The notes below the pieces were generated by a model. The model was not told the DNA's origin and searched no databases. It saw only the letters and a list, made by a program, of their open reading frames with translations. Below are positions 46,321 through 59,500 of a stretch of DNA of 64,000 nucleotides, piece by piece (position 1 is the stretch's first letter; each line of letters opens with the position of its first letter). This stretch comes from Tubulanus polymorphus. Its lineage: Eukaryota > Nemertea > Palaeonemertea > Tubulaniformes > Tubulanidae. Made by a program: the position numbers and the translations under genes. The stretch is taken from positions 5,775,001-5,839,000 of the forward strand of contig NC_134029.1 in the NCBI RefSeq assembly GCF_964204645.1, in the 5' to 3' direction.

Positions 46321-47910
46321 TACGGTTCGATGAGTGCCGTGACAGTATTCAAGACGCTGCTGATGTCCTCACCTGCCAGAGTGTGTCAAGAACGAGGAAG
46401 CTAAAACTCCACGATTTCTTTCACAGGTTTTTCGATCCTATCTAGCTAATATGTTGACAAATGATAAATAACTATTATTCAAGCTTCTTTGAAAAAACAT
46501 TTGGTCGGTAGTTATCTGTCTAAAGACAAGTAAGATGTGGGTGACTGAAAAATAAAGGTTTGACAATCTGTCGTATTGAGGATCATCAGGTCCTCTCGAT
46601 AACTAGCTGCATAAACGAATATCAAGACAACTGAAAATAATGATTCAAAGATGACGAACGATGCTCGAAGCCTGCTCGCTAGCTATCTATTTAATGCGTT
46701 GCATTCTTTGATATATAATCGTTGTAAAATTAGTCATTTAAAGCAGCAAGTTTTTGCGCATTTTCCGTAATATTCGAAACTTCGCGGCTTTGATTTCTAT
46801 ATATGTAAATGGCAGGTCCATATTCCCCTTAAGCGATCTATTGTCGGCTGTATAGACGTTATGAACGTCCTCAAATTACGCGAAAAATGAAATCCGTCCC
46901 TCTCTTGGCTTCATGTACAATATTGCATTTAATTATTATTTGTATAATGTGTGATACGAAGTAAGTAGATATATAATCGATATATCAGCGGGATACAAAT
47001 AAGTTTGAGTTTTGTGTAAAACATATCCTGCTGATGAGATTTTCCCAACTGTGTACATAGGATTTGATGTATTGAATGGTGTGTGTGTTCCTGGTCAGTA
47101 AATTTATCGATGTGTTGGGTTTTTGGCCTGTGCGGAAGTTTGTTTTTAAAGAAATGATATGTGGATTTTATCGAGATGCATTTGTACAAATAAAGACGAT
47201 GGCTCATTATGTGAACGATGAGTTGCGTTTTTAGATTTTTATCATTTGAGAGGATGCATTCGGCATAATCTGCACTAGCTTTAATCGAAAGTTGAAGCGT
47301 TAAATAATTTACCAGACTGGTGCATACTCGCAAAAGGAAAACTGACCCAAAGGCTCGACTCAAGGGTATACATTTATGGAACTGTATGTGGCAGTCGAAG
47401 ATTTGGAAGGGTCTTGGGGACGGAAAAGGCGTGGTGGTTTTTGGCGGGTTTTGGAGAGAAGTCACGGAGTTGCTGAGGCTTTGACGCAACGGGATTCCGG
47501 AATACAGTTGATGATTTGGACAGGATTCAGAGTAATTTCAAGAGGGCAATCGGAATGTTTGAATGTGTTTTCGGGGTAGTCTCGGAGGGTTTCCATGAGG
47601 GCAGACAATGGGGTTTTGGACGGGTTTCGATGAAGTCCTCTCGAAAAGTCATTTGAATGGGTTTCGAACATGTTCAAATTATCTTAGTTCAAGTCTCATA
47701 GCTGTTTCAGAGATTCATAGTAGTCAAGGTAAGACAAGGGTGTCGGAATGGGACCGAGTGGTGTATAAGGGTGGGTTGGCATTATTTTTTGCGGTTTTTC
47801 ACGCAACGGGAACCAGAGCGTCAGTGCTCATGTAGACTAAGAATTGTATCCTGAATAAAGAGTCTTCGTAGTCGATTATAGCTCATAAACGGCGTCTTAT
47901 ATATGTACCG

Positions 47911-48045
47911 GGGGCCAGTTGTATAGTTGCACAGCTTAGACCCAAGACCAGTCTTAAAACCAACATAGTTCTATAGCCAATATAACAACCAAAGACCAGT
48001 CTTGTAAGACCACTTTTGAACTGAAGTCGCAACTAGGCCCAGGGT
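47911..48045. repeat. Imperfect inverted-repeat element (possible MITE)
   Basis: Begins GGGGCCAGTTGTATAGTTGC and ends GCAACTAGGCCCAGGGTCC, an imperfect inverse of the start. Two interior copies of AGACCAGTCTT lie about 50 bp apart. Its length of 135 bp equals that of the MITEs at 151 and 10792, whose ends (GGGCCCAGTTTCAC) look related, but the interior differs. Directly followed by short GGATCCAGGCCGA duplications (48055-48112). Confidence 0.5.
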
Positions 48046-48280
48046 CCTGAGGCAGGATCCAGGCCGAGAGGCGATCGCTGGATCCAGGCCGATGAGCGGA
48101 GGCAGGGTCCAGGTTGCAGATTGATCATGCAGTCAGTGTATGTGGTCAGCAGTCATGAACCGACGGATCTACAACAACTAACAGGTGGAAAGTATAAAAG
48201 CATAGATTTTATTGGACAAGACGTATCAGCAAACCAGTTGGACTAAAAACTGGTTTAAAGAAAACTAACTAAAAGAGGTG

Positions 48281-48492
48281 AATAAGATAAAATCCCACTA
48301 TTTACAGATTAAAAGAATTTAAAACGTTTCGATCTCACCCTAGAGATCATCGTCAGGTGAGATCGAAACGTCGTGTCTTTTAAATATTTTAGATTTAATA
48401 AATAAATTCTGGTTTTTAAATTCTTTTAATCTGTAAATAGTGGGATTTTATCTTATTATCCGTTCACCACGTTTGAGTGTGGTCATCGTTCT
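48281..48492 (+). repeat. Palindromic dispersed element, copy 3 (best preserved)
   Basis: Outer arms 48281-48324 (AATAAGATAAAATCCCACTA, then TTTACAGATTAAAAGAATTT) and 48413-48456 are near-perfect inverted copies. A nested perfect 15-bp inverted repeat, CGTTTCGATCTCACC at 48325-48339 and GGTGAGATCGAAACG at 48356-48370, surrounds CTAGAGATCATCGTCA. The right tail (CCGTTCACCACGTTTGAGTG, GGTCATCGTTCT) matches, inverted, the start of the 34 kb copy. Noncoding. Confidence 0.88.
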
Positions 48493-51228
48493 AAAAGAGG
48501 TGGATTGCAAGATAACAAAAAACCACTGACTGGTGAACTAACAAAGTTCAGAGTGGCTAAACAGATAAAGAATTTCAATCATATTTATTTTCATACAGTG
48601 TACAACAATTATACAAAATGCCAGGTTTGTGCTCGAGGAATTATAACGTAAGCTCCTCAAACGTGGACTGTATTTCAAAAACAGTCCAACCATGGACGTA
48701 TAAACTATAAACTAGAGTTTATACATCCATGGTCCATCCATAGACTCTAAAACAGAAACGTCTATGGCCCACAACCATGGACTCTCGAGTCTATGGCTCC
48801 CCGCACTAAAACCAGAGATAAACCTGGCCAAATACTCTGGAAAGCGTAAGATTTAATGAATCAATCTGATTTACATTTTTACTCTTTAAAATTTGACCCG
48901 GCCGGCCACCTATCTACCAAGGTATTACTTTAAAACTTGATCAAGCTAACCATAACAGATCCGACAGATAGAAATTAACTGATTACAAATTTCATTGATT
49001 TATGAAATGACCCGATCGATCAGGAAAAACAAGGCATCATTTTTAGCCTTATAATAATCACTTAGATTATTAAATAATAAGATTACTAGCTTCTAATATC
49101 ACATATCATGCAAGGTATTTCAAGGTTTTTATTCAAATTTCCACTGCAACTGATTCATACAATTTGAATCAATAGGAAAATAACAAAATTACACAAAGAA
49201 TTGTAAACTTTGATCCATAAAACACTGACAATTGGGAGTAGTCTGAATGTCTAAGACTATTATTTTGACATTTCATGATGTCACCGGGCATAAATGACAC
49301 TTGATTATTTCATGAAATATGAAGCATTCTATCATATCAACAATTCAGCAAATGACAATGTAAGAAAGATTTCTGTTTATACAAAAAACTGCAAAACATA
49401 TCTCCAGCATATAAACATTAAAGCTGGACATAAAACCACAAATTCTTTCAAATAATCAATCTCTAATTTCATTTCATTAACATTATTTTTACAAGAAAAC
49501 TGAAATTTTGCAAACTTTGCTTTGTATTCGAGGAATTATCAGTTCTTCGTTAACCAATGGGTGAACTGTTTTTGAAAAAAAAAAACAGTTCAACATAAAA
49601 GCATTAAATCAGAGATAAAACCTAAAGATTAACTCTGGAAAGCTTGAGATTAGCTAATCAAACTTTATTTTCATTTTCATTAAAATTATTTTCCAAGGTT
49701 ACTAGAGTTTTACAAGATAACTAGAGTTTTACAAGATAACTACAGTTTTTCTAACTTTGCCTGAGATTTTCAAACATTATCAGTTCCCTCATTCAATACA
49801 ACGTTATTTCAGGGAAAACATGACAATAATTTTACTATCGATAACTAATCACGTTTATACGGTAGCTGTTTAACATTCTTTCTAAAAAGAGTAAAATGTA
49901 TCTCCCAGATATTATCCCTAAAACAATTAACAGTAACAGCAGTGATAGGGTGATATATAGGTAAATGGATGCATGATCTTTCATCAGTTATTTGAAGCAT
50001 TCTATCGAAACAGATATTCTTTAGTGTGTTTGACTTAGTTAAGGTTTATGGTTATTTGTTTTGTTTATTACTGAGCCCATAGAATGCTTAAAACAACAAC
50101 AGAAAGGATCTCAAGAGGTTGGGAAACACGGAGAAGGTTGTTCTATGAAAGAAGAACCTTTAATAATTGGATTAAGTTGATTAGAAAAAATGCCTGATGA
50201 TGAAGGCCCTATATAGAGTATTTACTAATTGTTTGTTGGTTTTGTTTATTTTTATTACTTATAATTTGATTTGTTTTTTTTTGTTATGTATTTTTTTATT
50301 AATTGTTTTTTTATGTATTTTTCTTAATTATGTTCTATTTATTTTGTACTATTTATTACAATCTACATCATCAGGAATTTTTTATCGGTGAAAATATGGG
50401 CTCACTTAAAGAAAGTGCTACAAATTCACTGCTGCACCTAAATCATAGTTTATTATAAAACACCCCGATTAGTATGAAAGCCACTCAACCTTATGATATG
50501 GATGACAATGAAAGAAGTTAAAACAGCTATAAACAAAATTAAAATCAAGTTCAGGAGTTCAAACTAATAACGTTCCAACATCCTTTATTGCGTTTTGAAG
50601 TTGCAACTGTTTAACTGACTACGCTCTCCCTTTTGAACATTTAGGCAATGAAAATCATTTTCACTCAATAAAATATAAAATGAATCACTATTTCTAATAT
50701 TAATAATCGAATAAAGACTAAGAGAGTAATTCATTCTATGAACTATATGATTATTACAAATTAAGCAAAGCTATGTTTAACTAAAGTATGAAGCTTATCT
50801 GAACTATCCTGTCGATATCATATCTCAATTTACGTGTATTTCAACCGACCTACGATTTAACCGGAGACGCTGAACGTGATCAATACCATGAATTAATGGA
50901 GCGTAAATTTTATGAGACTCCAAGAAGGAACTTTAAGGACTTAAATGACTCATCTGTTTAACAAATCTAAACAGTTTGCCTAATCAGTATAAAGAATCAG
51001 GAGGATGCCATTTTATTGAATATTCAAAAATGAATACTTCCTTCTCAGGCCCACAGCCCAAATTACCTAATTTTAATAATCAACATTTCAACAACTAATC
51101 AACTATTCTTTAGTTTATTCCGCCCCTTCAAATAGACAGTGAATTTTGTAAACTCATGTTACACATCAGACTGATTTGTAAAAAGGTGATACGTAAAATA
51201 AATCAATACTTCACATATTCTACTCTCG

Positions 51229-51690
51229 TTGCTGCTCCTGAATAAGTGTTTATAAGATACGCAATGTCTCTACTGCTCCTGAATAAGTGTTTATAAGATA
51301 CGCATTGTCTCTGCTGCTCCTGAATAAGTGTTTTTATAAGACACGCATTGTCTCTGCTGCTCCTGAATAAGTGTTTATAAGATACGCAATGTCTCTGCTG
51401 CTCCTGAATAAGTGTTTATAAGATACGTATTGTCTCTGCTGCTCCTGAATAAGTGTTTTTATAAGACACGCATTGTCTCTGCTGCTCCTGAATAAGTGTT
51501 TTCATAAGATACGCAATGTCTCTGCTGCTCCTGAATAAGTGTTTATAAGATACGCATCGTCTCTGCTGCTCCTGGATAAGTGTTTATAAGATACGCAATG
51601 TCTCTGCTGCTCCTGAATAAGTGTTTATAAGACACGCATTGTCTCTGCTGCTCCTGAATAATTGTAATGAGAGACGCAATGTCTCTGCTC
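51229..51690 (+). repeat. 41-bp minisatellite, about 11 copies
   Basis: Unit TGCTCCTGAATAAGTGTTTA followed by TAAGATACGCAATGTCTCTGC. Unit starts fall at about 51234, 51275, 51316, 51359, 51400, 51441, 51484, 51527, 51568, 51609 and 51650. Period is 41 bp, or 43 bp where two T/C bases are inserted (TTTTTATAAGA). Units differ by a few substitutions. Contiguous units without unique spacers rule out a CRISPR array. Confidence 0.95.
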
Positions 51691-52356
51691 CACCAATTGT
51701 AGAAGAAATCCATCATTGAGCGATAAACCGATGCTGGCTGAATTTCTCATCTAGACTTCAGCAGTTAAATTCAAGTTGGATTCATTCTGCTGACTGTTTT
51801 AATCAGTAGATTCTAGATGGTTAGTTGATCTTAGTATGGGCTTTTCCTCATAGATGTGATTCAGCTGAAAAGAGTTAAAGACAATATCCTGTATTCACAC
51901 AATATTTCATATAACATTAATCATAATAATTTCCATGTGAATCAACTCACCTTTCAAGATTGCCGAGTATCGGCTAGGATTGTCTTAGTTGGTTCATGAG
52001 TTAAATTCGTTGGACTCTTCCATGGTAGTTGATGAATTCAATTCAAGTTGTACCTTCTATGATTGCTGTTTTCATATCGGATCTCCTAAGTTGGTTGGTT
52101 CTTGAGTTTCATTCGAATCGGCCCCTTCTGTGAGCTGTTCTCTAATCGGCAGATTTCTGATGATTTGTTGACCTCAAGCTCTCGTTTGAGTTGGTGTCCC
52201 TTACAAACCTACCACACCTGCCGGGAGCGAAACGGCGGTTTTTTTCAAAATCGGAAATCGAAGTACAGATATAGTTGCGTGATCGGCGGTCGTTTTGTTT
52301 AAGTCCAAGAAAATAATTGGTAATTCGGTTCCGGTTCATTCAAACAATCTTTTATT

Positions 52357-53020
52357 CTGCCTAATTCTGATTTGCAAATAACTATATTACAAGGTTGAAG
52401 ATAATTTTACAATATTTGGTCTTTTTTTATGTAACTAGTCCGAAAGTTTACAACGTCTAATAATTTCGTCTAACTTCAATTTTTTTGGTCGTTTTCACCG
52501 TTTAAATAGTTGAAGCGCATATTAAGTGACTGATTGAGGTTAACTATTTTCTGCCTAATTCAATACATGGAGATTTTGGAAATAACTATATTTTACAATA
52601 TTTGGTCTTGTTTTTATGTAACTAGTCCGAAAGTTTACAAGGTTGAATAATTTTATCTATTTTTTTCTGCCTAATTTAATACATCGAGATTTTGGGAATA
52701 ACTATATTTTACAATATTTGGTCTTTTTTTCATGTAACTAGTCCGAAAGTTTACAAGGTTGAATAATTTTATCTATTTTTTTTCTGCCTAATTTAATACA
52801 TCGCGATTTTGGAAATAACTATATTTTACAATATTTGGTCTTTTTTTCATGTAACTAGCCCGAAAGTTTACAAGGTTGAATAATTTTATCTATTTTTTTT
52901 CTGCCTAATTTAATACATCGAGATTTTGGAAATAACTATATTTTACAATATTTGGTCTTTTTTCGTGTAACTTGTCCGAAAGTTTACAAGGTGGGAGAAT
53001 TTTGTCTAACTTTAATTTTT
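52357..53020 (+). repeat. About 117-bp tandem repeat, 4 full and 1 diverged copy
   Basis: Units start at CTGCCTAATT: 52357 (diverged, longer), 52551, 52667, 52784 and 52901. Each contains ACTATATTTTACAATATTTG, AACTAGTCCGAAAGTTTACA and GGTTGAATAATTTTATCTA. The array is flanked by similar sequence on both sides (TTCCGGTTCATTCAAAC at about 52328 and 53122), which suggests a larger ancestral duplication. Confidence 0.9.
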
Positions 53021-53289
53021 TTGTCATTTTCACTGTTTAAATTTGTCTAATTTTTAAAAGTTTATTGTAGTTTTTCTCGAGTATGTCTGAAATCGAAGTA
53101 CATAATTGGGAAATTGGATTCCGGTTCATTCAAACTATCTTCCAATCAGTCTGAAACGGCAAGCTGAAGAAAAGAGCAGAACCTTTTGAGCAGAAAATCC
53201 TTTCGAATATCACTGATCATAATTATCATGTCAATTCATATAAAAGATCAGCAATGTGGATCGATACGTAGATTTTAATAATAGTCTTA

Positions 53290-56080
53290 AATGATATTTA
53301 TGAAATTCAACTCATATAGTAATTCATCTATATTCTAAATATCTAAGCAATGGTTGATTATTATAGTTTAAAAACAATTCAACTAAAGCATCTATAGTCA
53401 TCTCTAGGAATACCAGAGTTACAACAAATTTAGTAATGCATAATCAATATTATCAAATCGTTTTTGAACTTTTTTCTCTTCTATCCTCTTGAAATTCTTG
53501 ATGTGTCTTTTATTGAAACCCAGGCCCATCATACAGTGCAAACCTGCTAGTAATATTGGCCTATATATATTTCGATTGTCAGCTAAACCATGTTCGTATT
53601 ATGAAATTTACTTCATCAAACTTAAGAGATGTTTTCTACCCACAGATGGCGACATCTGTACCCAGTGAATGGTATTCTAATCCATTTCATTAATTCTAAA
53701 TATTGCTCCTAATATATACAATGATTTTGTAATTTTGATAATATAACTAACTGAAGAGTGAGTGCGCTGCCAGCATTGAGCACACTGATCCTATAAGTAA
53801 CATGGTTCTACAGATTTAAGAAACCTCGAATCATTCCCACAACTCGACAAATCCAGAATTCTGCAAAGCCTTAAAGATTCAATAAATCCCACAAGAGACA
53901 GAGGTAAAACATACCCAGTATTCTTTATATATCAATCAGTATTAAATTATACAGTTGTCTTATCAACCCCTATGGTTTAGATTTGAGCACTTTTACCTTA
54001 TATGAAGATGCTGAATTAGATACCTAATCAATTAGTTAATTGATAATGTCCTAGCTATAATTGAAATTGTCTCGGACAATATTTTATATGGGGCTTGAAA
54101 TTTCTACACGAGAAGAATTTCAGATCCGGTACGAATTTGAATTAATCACTATTTGAACTGCTAATTTTGCAACAGAGCTTTTGATACCTAGCTTAACTAA
54201 CCCAGAATCCCCCAAAACCTAACTGATTCAACAGATCCCACACACACATGTGGCCAGTTAGACGCAGATGACATTGCGCGATACAGTCGTCTCTTCCACT
54301 GTGCAATTTTGAATAAGTTTCACTTATGTTCATTACATTGAATTAATTTTAATTAAATTCTAGGTATCTAAGCGAACCATTAATTAGTAATCATACTAGC
54401 TATATTTTAATTGTCAATTGAACAATATTTATGGAGCCTGAAAATCTACATGAGTAGAATTTCAGATGTGGTGAATTCGTCACTATTTGAATTCATCAAA
54501 AATTAAAGATAAAAAAGCATATTTCTAGTGGTAAATTAGAAACTTCCTTAGCCGAATGACTATATAATCTTATAATCTTTATTTCCCTATATAGTACACT
54601 GTGTATAAGGACCAAAAGACCTTGTTATGACCGGACCTCCCTGTTGCGGTGCGAGTCATGATGCTAGAAAATAGTTTGAAGGAGAGGGGTTAGTAAAAGA
54701 GAGCTGTTAGCAAAAGGAATAAGACCTAAGTTTAGGATATCCTGTCAGAATAAGGCTTTCAATCTGACATACACAGTGAAATTGAAATATTCCCCCTTCC
54801 AAATCCAGGAATGTATTTGTGCACAGATTCGATCGGAAGTAAATCTGCGTTAAATTATTTTGGAAATATGTATCAAAACTAATACAGCTGTATGAAGACA
54901 CCATAGGTTCACTTAGATACAGATAAATAGATGTGCTCGGATACACATGTATCAGCTACATTTTAAATGTCCATGGAATTAGAAATTTCACATAACAATT
55001 GAATCAACCTTAATCGATCTAAGTAATACGTTAATGAGTAATTCATCTTAGATTCTAATTTTCAGTTAAACTATATCTAATATGTGTCACTTGACACACA
55101 GTATGGCTTTTAGAAATTAATTGAATCAGTTAGGTTTGAGTAAATTTTGCTAATAATGAAAAGCATGGCTAGTCGTCGTAAGCACGGCAGTTGGCGATAC
55201 AGAACTGATCAGTCAATGAGTCACTTATAGATGTGCTCAAATATATTATATATTTCAGCTATATTTCAATAAATATTTATGATATAAAAAGTTTTTGATC
55301 TAACATCAGATATTGGATTCATCTTAATTGTGAATATCTAAGCCATTTTTCCTGGCTGTATGCTAATTGTCAGTCAAACAACAATTATCATGCGTCGCCC
55401 AAAACAAGACGCAGTGTTTCAGGAATGAATTAAATCAACTAAAGCTTTGGTTTATTCTGGATTTATTAAAGTGTTGAGACCAAATCACTGTTTCATAAAG
55501 ACCCGTAGTCCATAGTTTTCCCCATATAACACCAGACCTCGATAGAGCCTTAGACACTATCTTATGAAATTCATTACTGTTATGTGTGAGGCAGCACACA
55601 GTATATACTGTAAAGTATGGCCTCAATCTTTATAAATTTATCAATATATTATTTGTAAAGAAAAATCTATTAAACGACGATAAAGTTTAATTGATATATC
55701 TTTAAGTAAAGCCGGCCTAAATGTATATGAGGCCTTGAAATATCTACATCAAAAGAATGTCTCATCAAACATTACAAGATATTGAATGATTGCTAATTAG
55801 TAAATTGTCCTATCTATATATTGATTGTAAGTTAAACAATAGTCATATGAGGCCTGAAATATCTACGGTACATTCGAATAATTTCAAATGTCACATAAGA
55901 TATTGAATTTACCTTAATTGTACGTACTTACAAAATCTTTTAATCAATAACTGACCAATCTACATTTTGATTATCAGACAAAAGAATATTTAAGGGACCT
56001 CACTCAATCATTTCGTCTGATATTGTAAATATTCAAGCAATCTTTGCCTAGCTATGTTTCAATTTACTACCAGCCACAGA
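53290..56080 (+). repeat. Strongly diverged long tandem repeat, unit roughly 300-400 bp
   Basis: Related blocks recur at about 53340, 54010, 54360, 55020, 55330, 55790 and 55930. Typical words are TCTAAGCAA/AACC near ATTAGTAAT, CTAGCTATATTTTAATTGTC, AACAATATTTATGGAGCCTG and AATCTACATGAGTAGAATTTC. Copies share perhaps two thirds of positions, so the array is old. It ends just before the transposase remnant and could be its long terminal region; that link is inference. Confidence 0.55.
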
Positions 56081-56536
56081 GCTTCGATAAAGTAGTGCGG
56101 AGATGCTGAGCTTGACCAGTGCCTATGCATTCTACCCCAGGTATGAAAAATCAACTTAGCTTTATGTATGTATGTATTCCTGTTGCCATGCAGGATGAGG
56201 TCAAGACTGCCAGGTTCGGTTGCGGCATGTCTTTCGGTGTTTGGTGGTACAATAGGTAATTACAACTTTAGTCAGTTGCCTAAAGTAATTTAATATCTTT
56301 CACTTATTGAAAACTAATTTATGATCATTAGAAGGAGTCACTCACTTACTCCGTAATTGGCGTATCAAAGCAAACGCAACTGAGACTAATTTTTGTTTCA
56401 ATTTCCACAATAACTTGCTTTGATCAAATTATTTACTGAACGACCACAGTTCAATTTTGAATAGGTAATTACAACTTTAGTTGCCTACTGTTAGTAATTA
56501 CACTTTCCGTAATACTATATAAAGTCACAATTTTTA

Positions 56537-59500
56537 GACAGGGCCATCATTCATCGACACAATTACGCATCGAGAAAAATTCAACCCCGTCGTCGTAAGG
56601 TCCGTTGGCCTTGTAGTGTTTGCAGCCTGGAATGTATAGATCATTCGATATATTGTCCCTTCTGTGAAATGTGGAGCCATTCAAGCTGCGAGAAAATATC
56701 AGCAAATATATTGGAAAGTCTTGGTGAACTGCCTGGAAATTATAGCTGCAACTCGTGCCGCCACGAAGAAGACGGTTCATTATCTTATGGCCACGCACTA
56801 AAACGATTGGAAGAGTCTGCGATGAAAGGAATAAAAGGTCTAAAGGATGAAGCAAAAATGCTTACGTTACTTTTCCCTGACCAAGAGTCGAAAATGCAAT
56901 TATCCGAATTAGTTAAAGAGTCAGAACTTCAAGTCGATGGGTACAGCAAACACCTGCTAGATATGATCGGACCATCGAATAAGATTCCAATTCGAGTTCG
57001 AGGAAATGGAAATTGTCTATTTAATTCAGTTTCCGTCGCACTTTCAGGAACAGAAGAATTGGCGACGGAACTGAGAGTACGAACTTGTATGGAAATGGTA
57101 TTGAATTCAACATTCTATAAGAACCATGGTAATTATGCTGACTTCCTAAAGTGTTCTCCTGAATTCGACACAGCATGTCTTGAAGCAACCAAGAACCACT
57201 CATATTCTTCGATATTTACAGTTCAGGCATTGGCAACCGTTTTACAACGGCCAATAATGTCCGTGTACCCAGCAGTCAACGGAATTTTTGATCATTGCGC
57301 TAGAATACTTAATTGCAATTTTAATCCAAGAGACAAAGGTATCGCCAAGAAAAGAAAACGACAAAATCAACAAGAAATCTATTTAATGTGGACTAAGTCG
57401 ACTACAGATGAAAGGCCAAGAACAGATGAAACAGACCAAACCATTTCGTTCCACTATTGGAAAAAGAAAAGGCGATGAAGGAACGAAAGATAGGGCCACC
57501 ACCCGAGCAGAAACGAGTTGAACAACGTAAGAAAAGGAATGTCCATTTTACTCCAACCAAAAGAGAAATGAAATCGACGAAATGGCCGAAAAGCGGAGCC
57601 GAAATATCAGTCCAGTCCGACGACACACATCAACACCAGAAATCAGCAACCAGTTTGAAAAGAAAACCGTTCCAGTCGAAGAGTTCAACCGAAGTGAATT
57701 TTTGACATCATCTCCGATTCTTGATGAATCGTGGGATTTATCACCGAAATCAAGTCTTGAGGAAAAGGATGAATTTCAGGAAACCGATGCACTGAATGCA
57801 AGTCGAAAAGTAAGAGAAATCAGTATGTGTGTGGATGTCGAGGGAACGAATGAATTTTCAGTAATGTCAGAAGAAGTTATAGAAGATACGTCGATCAATT
57901 ACCAACGTCTTCAGAACGGTCGTTTCCTTGATAGCATGGATATACTTGGTATTTGTGAAAACACAAAAAACACACCAAAATTAACTCAAATCCCAACGTT
58001 AAAGAAAATTTGTTTTACGTGCTCGACAATTGCCAGAATGTCGATAGGAGAAAGAAACAATATAAAAGTAATTTTACAGATGATTGCGGCGCTTGGGTAT
58101 CGAGCTCGTCATCCACAAAGAAAGTGCTCCTTTATCCCGAAGGTGATCGCTACAAAGTGACAGAACTAAAAAACAGTCTATATTTTACTAAAATCAAGGG
58201 TGAATGGTTACCATTGAAGCCGCAGCCAAATCGCGATGATATCGTTGATCTTCGTCGTTTCTACGCAACATTAAAACGAAAAAACGACTATAAGAAGCGC
58301 ATTTCTTGGATCGAAAACGGACCAGCTAAATTCAACCAGACAATTTCTGTTGTTGAATACATCGGTGGTTTCCCTACCACTAGAAGCGCTCATGGCCACG
58401 CAAAGCATTCAACAAATGAATACATCCGCACGGCACCAGATAGAATCGAAACGATATGTAGAGAGGTTGAGAATAATAACCCAAGCACAGTATATCGGCA
58501 AATGGCTCAGGCGGATGACTCGATCGATGCTCCACGTAATTTGAAGCAAGTCCAAAATGCGAAATATAAAGTCGACCGCGAGAAACGAGATGCCCAGACC
58601 GCAACAAAATCGAACAGAAAAAATACAGCGGACGATATGCAAACAGTCATGAATATGATGGGAGAAAACAAATTCATAAAGGAGATCGTACAACTAGACG
58701 GCAAACCACCAAATGTCATCCTGTACACCGATGAACAATTGCACGATGTTCGCAAGTTTTGTATTGAGGCCGAGCATCCTGAAGTTTTAGGTGTTGACCG
58801 AACTTTCAATCTCGGTCCGTGTTATCTAACACTTACAGTGCATAAAAATATCAACTTGTTACGCTGTAAAACTAATGAACCTCCAATTATGCTGGGCCCT
58901 ATGTACCTACACTGGGATGGATGATGTATTACTTACCAACGTTTTTTTTCCCATCTTAGAGCGGCACTTGAAGGCGATATAACTACTCAGGTCGGATTTT
59001 CTGAGCTTTTAGTCGGTTCCGACGAAGAAACGGCGCTACTGAAAGCCATCAAACAAAGTTTTCCGAACGCCCAACAGGTATTATGTCATCGACATTTGGA
59101 AGAAAACGTCCGGAGACACCTTCAACACAAGGTCGGGGCGAATGATAAAATAAAACACAATGTGATTAAATCTATATTTGGAAAAAACGGTATTTTAGAT
59201 AGCGAAAGTGAATTTGATTTCGAGAACATGGTAATGAATATAAGAGAGAAGATCACGCGTGTAGTTCCAAATATTCTATCTTATTTTGAGAAACTCGTTC
59301 CAAAACTTAAAAACTATGTATTTGAACCAAAATTAAGAAACCATTGGATTCCTACGAATTGGACAAAATTGCGAGTCATTGAATCACGTTATTAAGATGG
59401 CGATAAACTGGAAAATTCAGAAAGTGCCCGACTTAATTACAAAGTTGCACGAGATCGTACGACTTCAGTATATTGACATGAGGCGAGCTTTACACGGCCA

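Larger units (their letters stand above)
46321..56535. other. 10-kb gene-free, repeat-rich interval
   Basis: No exon with protein similarity was recognised. The 186-codon minus-strand frame at 46929-47489 lacks motifs and probably lies antisense to 3' flanking sequence. A second AATAAA near 47856 could be a distal poly(A) site of the CaaX gene. The G/T-rich segment at 47376-47690 (GGGTTTTGGA-like words) is a decayed minisatellite. Segments at about 48575-48890 and 49490-49700 are diverged duplicates, sharing CGAGGAATTAT, CAGAGATAAA and ACTCTGGAAAGC. Clear arrays are listed separately. Confidence 0.6.

Noticed and set aside
46929-47489. 186-codon open frame on the minus strand
   Set aside because: No domain-like motifs and low-complexity composition. 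It lies antisense to the G/T-rich minisatellite and to sequence flanking the 3' end of the CaaX gene.
48325-48370. Functional hammerhead ribozyme annotation
   Set aside because: CTGANGA and GAAA are present, but an extra base, an unplaced stem III and a mutated GAAA in the 34 kb copy prevent a confident call. Kept only as a testable finding.
50197-50391. 64-codon hydrophobic open frame rich in Leu/Phe
   Set aside because: It arises from a T-rich low-complexity stretch and has no support as a membrane protein gene.
51229-51690. CRISPR-like repeat array
   Set aside because: Units are contiguous, without unique spacers, and the genome is clearly animal.
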